Below, piece after piece: positions 5,072-10,893 of a DNA stretch of 10,893 nucleotides. The notes beneath the pieces were generated by a model, which was not told where the DNA came from, searched no databases, and worked only from the letters and a program-made list of their open reading frames with translations. Numbering within the stretch: the first letter of the stretch is position 1; each line of letters opens with the position of its first letter. The position numbers and the translations under genes were made by a program. Source of the DNA: Hamiltosporidium magnivora (lineage: Eukaryota; Microsporidia; Dubosqiidae); contig PITI01000560.1 of NCBI GenBank assembly GCA_004325065.1, positions 1 to 10,893 of the forward strand, read 5' to 3'.

Positions 5072-7437
5072 ACATCGGCAAATTCTTTTCTATGCTCGCA
5101 ATCTGGTGTATTGGTATTGTAGGAATAGTGGCATTACTGGGAGTACCATTGAAGAGGAAAAGCAGTCTAGTATCTCATGATTCTGATATAGGTAGTATTG
5201 AAAGCAACCTTACAGATATAAAAAGTCTTTTGGTTAGATTAGACTCATTAGAACAAGAGATAGCAGGCTTAAAAGCTATTATGAATGGTGAAGGAAGTAG
5301 AAATATGAGACATGAGATTGGTACAAAGATTGATTTAGATACGAAGTTTACAGACGATGAGAAGAAAGCTGAAGAAATTCACAAGAGATTAGATGATGAA
5401 AAAAAGGAAGAAGAAATAAGAAGAGATGAAGAACACTGGCGTAATGAGCACAATAAGAGTAATAATTCAGACAACGGAGTAAATTCTAAGGCTAATCTTA
5501 CAAATACCGAGATTTTAGAGAATAATGAAGAAGGAAAAAGTAAATTGCCTCCGAATGAGAAAGGTGAAATGAATGAATATGATCCAAAACAGTTTGAGTT
5601 CTATAAAAATTATTATAGGAATTTTGGATATGATTTCCTGGGACCTGGAAAGCTTGTACCATTGAAAAATGAAAATTCCACAAATTCGATCTCTTTCACT
5701 GCGCACAGTACACAAAATGACACAAATATTCATGATGATTCGAATCTTGCATTACTTGAAAATAAAAAGGAGCAGCGACAAGATGACAAAAATGCCGATA
5801 AAAGAGAAGAAAATTTGGTTCTATTGAGTTCTAAAAAAGACAAGGAGAATAATGGTTCAAATGAGCATGAAGCTGAAACAGCGAATATATCGATGACTAA
5901 TGACAAAGATAAACCAAGTGGTGAATTTTTATCAGCAAGAAGAGATTTTCATGGGCATGAAGCCTTAAACGATAGTGATTTAGCACATATGCAGGAAATC
6001 GATAATCATGAACCAAGTTTGGCGAATCCGGGTATTTCCGATGGCATATCAGGAATTACAGTAAAGAATCCTGTTTCATCGTTGAAACTGCATGTTTTCA
6101 AATCGAATGAGAATGAAAAAGCTCTTCATAAGCTTTCTATAATGCAAGATTTTCCTTTTAATATCGGTGAAATGTTCACTAGTGCTATGAAGAACATGAT
6201 AAATCATAGAAAAGAAGTAGAAAATGGAATGAATAATAATGAAAAACCTAAGATACCTGTCACACAACCCAATAAACCCTTTTTACCCGACAAAATCAAA
6301 AATGTTCTGAAAACAAAAGATCTAGATGAAAAAAATGAAAATCTTTCGCTACAGATGATTCCAACGAAAAATGAATTTGACAAAAAAGATGAACCAATGT
6401 TGAACTATCAATCCTTTGAATCTCCACCTTCCTTGTCTAAAACAGAAGAATTCCCTAGCTTAAAAAAAGAAAACAAAGATGGTTTAGCTGAATCTAAAAT
6501 TGCACTTAAAGATGATCTGAACTTCAAAATAGCTGAAGTATCTCCCAACAGCCTGGCATCGCTGCAGCCTGGTATTAAAAGTGAAGCTTTATCAAACACA
6601 CAATCTCCAGACCAGACTTTGAAAGTAAAAAGCACAAATGAGCCATCCTCTGTTGAAGTTTCAAATGAAAAAAACACTGTGCAAGATTTAGAATTGGGAA
6701 ATCAAGTCGCAAAATCTTTTGATCATGTCAACAATTTTTCTATCATACAATCCAAAAACAGTACAAATGGCGAAAAGGGTGCCTTAATTATCTTAAAAGA
6801 AAGTGACCATAAGAGTTCAAAACCAAATCTCCCCAAAGCAGACACAATCACAGAAAATGAACATAAAAGCTCCATCGAAACAAAAGTTTTACCAACATTA
6901 CCTAAAAATGAAATTCCACAAATCGAAAAAACAACCACAAACATTGACCTCCAAAAAGAATTCCAAATAAATGAATTACCAGAACCAGTCTCCTTACTTT
7001 CCAGCGACAAAAAAGAAGAAGAAAGGCCACCAAAACTCCAAATAATGACCAACGATAATACACCTTCATTGCCCAAGGAATTTATTCAAAAAGCTAATGA
7101 AGCAGAACAAAAAATATTTACCACTTCTTCCACCGGTATTTCCAACAAAACCAATTCTGATATTAAAACAACCTCATTTTCACCCCCAAATCACCTCGAA
7201 ATTCTTAAAAATGTTTTATCAGATATTTCCAGACCAAATGTTTCAGAAATCCAACCTTTAGCTGACAGTTCAGATTCTAGTGACAACCAAGATGATTTCA
7301 TTCCTCCTAAAATCATACCTGTCATTAAACCACACTCAAATCCCAAAAAGAATTCTTTACATCAATTGAACCATAAAAAATCAGAAGAGGGTACCAAAAG
7401 TGAAAAAAAGTCCAAATTTTCTTCTTCTAATCTTTGA
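5068..7437 (+). CDS. 789-residue membrane-anchored, largely disordered orphan protein
   Basis: I do not recognise this protein. It begins with one hydrophobic segment at residues 6-28 (FFSMLAIWCIGIVGIVALLG core), followed by KRK at 29-31. It could be a signal anchor or an uncleaved signal; the basic residues on the C-terminal side leave orientation open. Residues 41-72 show 3-4 spaced hydrophobics (I41, I44, L48, I51, L55, L58, I65, L68, M72), a probable coiled coil. Residues 96-126 form a Glu/Lys/Arg-rich helix. Residues 172-199 carry a dense aromatic patch (eight Phe/Tyr between 176 and 190). The remaining 590 or so residues are rich in Ser, Asn, Lys, Glu and Pro, with no clear repeats beyond NLALLENKK (226-234) and NLVLLSSKK (249-257), and end in a Lys/Ser tail. 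The only Cys is residue 14 and the only Trp are 13 and 124. A 789-codon frame in such AT-rich DNA must be a gene. A secreted or surface-linked microsporidian protein is plausible but unproven. Confidence 0.85.
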   Translation: MNIGKFFSMLAIWCIGIVGIVALLGVPLKRKSSLVSHDSDIGSIESNLTDIKSLLVRLDSLEQEIAGLKAIMNGEGSRNMRHEIGTKIDLDTKFTDDEKKAEEIHKRLDDEKKEEEIRRDEEHWRNEHNKSNNSDNGVNSKANLTNTEILENNEEGKSKLPPNEKGEMNEYDPKQFEFYKNYYRNFGYDFLGPGKLVPLKNENSTNSISFTAHSTQNDTNIHDDSNLALLENKKEQRQDDKNADKREENLVLLSSKKDKENNGSNEHEAETANISMTNDKDKPSGEFLSARRDFHGHEALNDSDLAHMQEIDNHEPSLANPGISDGISGITVKNPVSSLKLHVFKSNENEKALHKLSIMQDFPFNIGEMFTSAMKNMINHRKEVENGMNNNEKPKIPVTQPNKPFLPDKIKNVLKTKDLDEKNENLSLQMIPTKNEFDKKDEPMLNYQSFESPPSLSKTEEFPSLKKENKDGLAESKIALKDDLNFKIAEVSPNSLASLQPGIKSEALSNTQSPDQTLKVKSTNEPSSVEVSNEKNTVQDLELGNQVAKSFDHVNNFSIIQSKNSTNGEKGALIILKESDHKSSKPNLPKADTITENEHKSSIETKVLPTLPKNEIPQIEKTTTNIDLQKEFQINELPEPVSLLSSDKKEEERPPKLQIMTNDNTPSLPKEFIQKANEAEQKIFTTSSTGISNKTNSDIKTTSFSPPNHLEILKNVLSDISRPNVSEIQPLADSSDSSDNQDDFIPPKIIPVIKPHSNPKKNSLHQLNHKKSEEGTKSEKKSKFSSSNL

Positions 7438-7453
7438 ATAGTGAATCTCAATC

Positions 7454-7459
7454 AATAAA
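7454..7459 (+). terminator. Candidate poly(A) signal AATAAA
   Basis: AATAAA begins 17 bases after the TGA (7435-7437) of the 789-residue ORF and is followed by a T-rich run near 7477-7490. Position and sequence fit a canonical polyadenylation signal with a short 3' untranslated region, as is common in microsporidia. The word is frequent by chance in AT-rich DNA. Confidence 0.4.
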
Positions 7460-7941
7460 AGTACGAATATAATTGTCTTTTTTTATTTTATTGCTAAAAT
7501 TCATTACAATAATATTCTTAAATTAAATATAATAGGCTCTTAATTATAGTTAAGGAATATGATCAATTTATTGGTGAAATATTGCTTGCTTCTCTGTATT
7601 TTTACTCTTTTTATTTTAAAATATTAAATATAAAATATAAAAAAATCAACTTAAAAAATTGTGTTAAATCTTTTATATTTTACACATTTCTGTATGCTTT
7701 ATTTTGCTTCCTATTATTTGCTTCATTCCCATTTAATTTTTCTTCCTAATATTTTTAAATTTTTTCTTTAATTTTCCGTCTTCCTTAAGGATCCACAATA
7801 TTTTCATAAATATTATTTTTCATACTCTGTGATCTTTTTATTAAATTTTTTTGTCAACTTTTTTTCTAAAGCAATATTCTTTTCAAAATCGTGTTTCACA
7901 TTTTTTTTAAAAAAAATTCTTTCCTTAGCGATTTTAAAAAA
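7460..7941. other. AT-rich spacer and leader before eIF3i
   Basis: This stretch holds AT-rich spacer with long T tracts (for example 7859-7865 and 7902-7909) and an A tract at 7910-7917 and again just before the eIF3i ATG. No CCC/GGG motif and no clear TATA box were found. No other gene was seen. Confidence 0.5.
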
Positions 7942-8943
7942 ATGACTTCAGAAACAAAAAAAGAAACCAAAATAACAAAAGAAGGCAAATTGACAACTTT
8001 TACCGTACATTCACGCCCTATAACAGATCTTGCATTCAATGAGGATGGTGATTTATTATTTAGTACATCTTTAGATGGATTATTATGTGCATGGAGAACA
8101 AACGGTATATTTCTAGGATCATATGATGGACACGAAGGAACTATATGGTGCCTTTCTGTTGATCCTTTTTCTACACATCTAATGTCTGGTGGTGCAGACA
8201 ATGCTGCTATTTTATGGGAATTGGAAACGGGAAAGCAAATCTCTAAAATCACCACCAATTCAATGGTGAGAGGACTAAATTTTTTTAGAGATGGACAAAA
8301 ATGCTTAATAACCACAGATACCAGCTATTCTCAAAGATCTCTAATTGGTATATTCGATATACGAAGCAATGCACTTTCCTTTAAAATAAATCCAGATGTT
8401 TCAGTTACGAAAGGAATCGTTGATTTTAGTGAAAATTTAGTTGCCTTCTCCGATTCAACCGGTGAAATAAGTCTTTTGGATATTAGAAATGAAAAAATAA
8501 TAAAAAGTGTGAAGGTTCACACATCACGTATAAACAATTTACGTTTAAGTTTTTGTAGAACATTTTTTTCTACCGCCTCTTCAGATGCGCAAGCAAAAAT
8601 TGTAGATTTTGAAAATATTTCAGTTATGAAAACTTTTACAGCAGAAGAACCATTAAATTCATCTGTAATTTTTAGAACCAACGATAAATTAATAGCAGCC
8701 GGTGGTATAGCAGCAAGAGATGTGACACAAACCAAAGGAAAAGATAGTTTTGATGTTAATTTCTATGATATTCCAACTGCAAAAATGGTCGGTACGTATT
8801 CTTTACATTTTGGTACAATAAATTGTGTAGATGTTCATCCATCTAATAATTATTTCTGTTCTGGTGGAGAAGATGGAATTATTTCTTTTTTGGAATTTGG
8901 TAGTGAATTTTCAAAAGCACCATTTTCTAAATTAGAAATATAA
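7942..8943 (+). CDS. TIF34: Eukaryotic translation initiation factor 3 subunit I (WD40 protein)
   Basis: This is eIF3i (yeast Tif34, human TRIP-1 homologue), a WD40 propeller in the eIF3 complex that helps load the 40S subunit with initiator tRNA and mRNA in the cytoplasm. The 333-residue length fits the family (about 325-350). WD units are visible in order: H23 with GDLLFSTSLDGLLCAW at 36-51; GH at 63-64 with SGGADNAAILW at 82-92 and ETGK after it; a degenerate third unit ending in a FDIR-type blade; KVHTSRINNLRLS with TASSDAQAKIVDF; and a C-terminal HFGTINCVDVHPS with SGGEDG. GDLLF, TGKQ, the H-x-x-x-I-N-x-L/I-x-LS pattern and C-terminal SGGEDG are family hallmarks. I choose the ATG at 7942; the frame is open further up to a GTG at 7891, but that part is A/T-driven (FKKNSFLSDFKK) and unlike the family. 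A Lys/Thr/Glu-rich extension of about 16 residues precedes the first blade. Confidence 0.94.
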   Translation: MTSETKKETKITKEGKLTTFTVHSRPITDLAFNEDGDLLFSTSLDGLLCAWRTNGIFLGSYDGHEGTIWCLSVDPFSTHLMSGGADNAAILWELETGKQISKITTNSMVRGLNFFRDGQKCLITTDTSYSQRSLIGIFDIRSNALSFKINPDVSVTKGIVDFSENLVAFSDSTGEISLLDIRNEKIIKSVKVHTSRINNLRLSFCRTFFSTASSDAQAKIVDFENISVMKTFTAEEPLNSSVIFRTNDKLIAAGGIAARDVTQTKGKDSFDVNFYDIPTAKMVGTYSLHFGTINCVDVHPSNNYFCSGGEDGIISFLEFGSEFSKAPFSKLEI

Positions 8944-8945
8944 AA

Positions 8946-8951
8946 ATTAAA
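8946..8951 (+). terminator. Candidate variant poly(A) signal ATTAAA
   Basis: ATTAAA occurs 3 bases after the eIF3i stop codon (TAA 8941-8943). ATTAAA is the commonest functional variant of AATAAA. The location suits a very short 3' untranslated region, but the word is easily met by chance here. Confidence 0.25.
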
Positions 8952-9574
8952 AGACTTTGATTTATTTAATTGTATTACTTCTTAAATTTTCATTTTTCTT
9001 TCAAAATATATTGCTTTTGAATTAGAATTGTTCATTTTACGTTTAAATTTTAGGAATATTTTATTTTTTTCATTTAGAAATTTAAAAATCTTTAAAAAAA
9101 ATATTTTCCTAATTTAGATTAATCGGTTTAATAAAAATCTAAAATATTACTTTAAGTTATCTACTTTTTTTATAATGGATTTTTTTTCATGATTAAAGAA
9201 TAAGATTTAATTAAAATATGTTTTAATTCTTACATATTATTTTTTTCGATAATTTTGAGTATACGCTATCCAAATATTATAAAATTCTCTGCAAAACATT
9301 TTAAATATTCAGTGCGTTATCGAAATTAAACATATTTTGTTTTAAAATTCTCATTATACCAAAAAAATAGAATGGAAACTGATTTAGAAATTCGTTTTCC
9401 GAAATAGGGAATGAAAGGTATATTTCGGGTTACTATTATATTATAGCGATATTTTTGTGTTAGTATTCGGAATTTTATTTCCTATTCAGTATCTTAATAT
9501 ATTTATTATTTTAATAAATATTTTTATGTTCTTCTGCTATTCTTTATCTGTTATCTAAAATATTTTGCGATCTT
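8952..9574. other. AT-rich spacer between eIF3i and MetRS
   Basis: No intact gene is present. The stretch holds a perfect 8-base inverted repeat at 9399-9428 and a short ATG frame (9372-9407) that lies in the MetRS reading frame but is closed by stops at 9405-9407 and 9495-9497. Otherwise only A/T runs were seen. Confidence 0.5.
9399..9428. repeat. 8-base perfect inverted repeat upstream of MetRS
   Basis: CCGAAATA (9399-9406) and TATTTCGG (9421-9428) are exact reverse complements separated by 14 bases. Each arm ends in a C/G-bearing word that is rare in this AT-rich spacer. It may be a hairpin or a paired binding site; its role is unknown. Confidence 0.35.
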
Positions 9575-9608
9575 TTTATATTTATATTGGAATTGTGCGC
9601 CCCATCCA
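9573..9608 (+). promoter_or_regulatory. Candidate MetRS promoter: TATA-like tract and CCCC motif
   Basis: A TATATTTATATT-like tract (about 9577-9588) lies 20-30 bases before the MetRS ATG. Between it and the ATG sits the GC-rich word GCGCCCC (9597-9603), five bases before the start codon and striking against the AT-rich background. In several microsporidia a CCC or GGG motif just upstream of the start codon is a known promoter signature, so this is probably the core signal. That this lineage uses the same motif is inference. Confidence 0.5.
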
Positions 9609-10893
9609 ATGAAGAAATTAATTACTTCTGCTCTTCCATATGTTAATAACTTACCGCATTTAGGAAATATAGTAGGGTGTGTTTTGAGTGCTGATGTGTA
9701 TACAAGATTTTGTAAAAAAAGAGGACAAAAAGCGATTCATATTTGTGGTACTGATGAATATGGTACAGCTACAGAAATGACAGCAATCGAACAAAATTTA
9801 CATCCGAAAGAAATAGTCGATAAAAATTCTGTAATTCATAAAAATATTTATGATTGGTTTGAAATTCATTTTGATCACTTTGGACGAACAACCGATGATG
9901 ATCATGTAATTTTTACGCAAAAAATATTCAAAGAAATTTATCGTGAAAATTATTTCGAAGAAAAAACTAGTGAACAGTATTTTTGTCTGAAATGTGAACT
10001 TTTTTTAGCTGACAGATATTTACTAGGAACTTGTCCATCTTGCTCTTCTGAACGTGCTAGAGGTGACCAATGTGATGATTGTGGTTATCTCGTGAAAGCT
10101 TTGGAATTAAAATTACCAAAATGCTCAATTTGTAAGGAGGAACCGGTAATTCGTAAGACTAAGCATTTATATTTGCGATTAGATCTCTTAAAACCTCAAA
10201 TAAAAAAATTTATTGAAGAAAAAAGTGAAAGTTGGTCTGACAATGCCAAGGCTATTGCTAATCATTGGATTAACCTTGATCTACATTCTAGAAGTATGAC
10301 CAGAGATTTGAAGTATAGATGGGGAGTTGGTGTTCCAGTTGAAGGATTCGAAGATAAAGTTTTATATGTCTGGTTTGATGCACCTATAGGATATTTAACC
10401 TTTACAAAACAGTGTCTTAAGGAAGAATATGACTCATTTGTGGATGATTGTGTTTGGTACCAATTTATGGGAAAAGATAATGTTCCGTTTCATTCTATAA
10501 TTTTTCCTGGAATGCTTCTTGCAACCAAAAATAAATATCCTATTGTTAGTACAATTAACAGTACAGAGTATTTGATGTATGAAAACGATAAATTTTCTAA
10601 AAGTAGAAATGTTGGTATTTTTGGATCAGATCTTTTAAATGATACGAAAGGACCTGCAAGTATTTGGAGATTTTACTTGATCAAGATTAGACCAGAAAAT
10701 AAAGACACGAATTTTTCAGTTGAAGATTTTATTCAAACCGTAAAAAGTGATTTGATAAATAATTTTGGTAATTTTTGTAATCGATCTCTAAAATTCTTTG
10801 AAGAAAAAATGAAAAGAAATATTGAATTTAATTTAAATGAGGAAGATAAACTTTTTATTTCTCAAATTAATGATTCTTATTCACAATATTTAT
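9609..10893 (+). CDS. Methionyl-tRNA synthetase, cytoplasmic, 3' truncated by window end
   Basis: MetRS attaches methionine to initiator and elongator Met-tRNA using ATP. The frame is open for 428 codons from the ATG at 9609 to the last base, so the C-terminus is missing. The class I signature HIGH appears as HLGN (residues 17-20) after TSALPYVNNLP, and CGTDEYGTATE follows in the Rossmann fold. Four CxxC pairs (126-129, 142-145, 155-158, 172-175) form the zinc-knuckle insert, as in archaeal and eukaryotic enzymes. VWFDAPIGY (W255 to Y262) and the KMSKS loop as KFSKS (328-332) complete the catalytic core. NNFGNFCNRSLKFF near residue 400 opens the anticodon-binding helical domain. There is no GST-like N-terminal extension, in keeping with compact microsporidian enzymes. 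No codon upstream back to the stop at 9495 is ATG, which fixes the start. It is probably an essential nuclear gene. Confidence 0.96.
   Translation, partial: MKKLITSALPYVNNLPHLGNIVGCVLSADVYTRFCKKRGQKAIHICGTDEYGTATEMTAIEQNLHPKEIVDKNSVIHKNIYDWFEIHFDHFGRTTDDDHVIFTQKIFKEIYRENYFEEKTSEQYFCLKCELFLADRYLLGTCPSCSSERARGDQCDDCGYLVKALELKLPKCSICKEEPVIRKTKHLYLRLDLLKPQIKKFIEEKSESWSDNAKAIANHWINLDLHSRSMTRDLKYRWGVGVPVEGFEDKVLYVWFDAPIGYLTFTKQCLKEEYDSFVDDCVWYQFMGKDNVPFHSIIFPGMLLATKNKYPIVSTINSTEYLMYENDKFSKSRNVGIFGSDLLNDTKGPASIWRFYLIKIRPENKDTNFSVEDFIQTVKSDLINNFGNFCNRSLKFFEEKMKRNIEFNLNEEDKLFISQINDSYSQYL

Noticed and set aside
5498..7076. Several minus-strand ORFs of 61-117 codons within the 789-residue gene
   Set aside because: They lie antisense to a convincing long ORF, and their composition follows from its codons.
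7895..7930. Possible 3' splice site (TTCCTTAG) ahead of eIF3i, implying an intron in the leader
   Set aside because: No matching 5' splice site or branch-point arrangement was seen; T-rich DNA followed by AG is common here.
7891..7941. Extension of eIF3i to the upstream GTG
   Set aside because: The extra 17 residues are encoded by A/T tracts, do not resemble the family, and an ATG with A-rich context follows at 7942.
7896..8735. Minus-strand ORFs of 139 and 72 codons across eIF3i
   Set aside because: Antisense shadows of a clearly conserved gene; no independent support.
1..10893. CRISPR array, prokaryotic operon or phage content
   Set aside because: No spaced direct repeats, no Shine-Dalgarno-linked gene runs and no phage genes; the recognisable genes are eukaryotic.

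Overview
The window looks like nuclear DNA of an AT-rich, intron-poor microsporidian. The reasons are two intact-looking eukaryotic housekeeping genes without visible introns (translation factor eIF3i and an archaeal/eukaryotic-type methionyl-tRNA synthetase that begins directly at its catalytic core), very short spacing from candidate TATA and CCCC motifs to start codons, poly(A)-signal-like hexamers just after stop codons, and very AT-rich DNA between genes. The long gene-poor stretches and a retrotransposon remnant suggest one of the large-genome lineages. Hamiltosporidium is my best guess, but this is inference from style and not a database match.

Layout. 1-518: the 3' end of a non-LTR retrotransposon-like reading frame (C-terminal part of a restriction-enzyme-like endonuclease domain), overlapped by a small degraded second frame. 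About 520-1160: a GC-richer segment (one 60-base line reaches 52% GC) of repeat-like DNA with small hairpins and one doubtful 116-codon ORF. 1296-1625 (-): a small gene for a type I membrane protein with a possible ER-retrieval tail. 1626-2640: extremely AT-rich spacer. 2641-4810: geneless but less AT-rich DNA that may hold decayed coding sequence. 4812-5067: a promoter-like region with palindromes, repeated TTTGAAA/TTTCAAA words and a TATA-like box. 5068-7437 (+): a 789-residue membrane-anchored, largely disordered orphan protein. 7942-8943 (+): eIF3i. 9609 to the window end (+): methionyl-tRNA synthetase, cut off by the window edge.

The genes do not form a pathway unit. eIF3i and MetRS both serve translation, but each has its own upstream region and nothing indicates co-transcription. 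The least understood coding content is the 789-residue protein (N-terminal hydrophobic anchor, coiled coil, charged helix, aromatic patch, then about 590 residues of low complexity) and the 109-residue membrane protein. Neither matched a family I can name with confidence.
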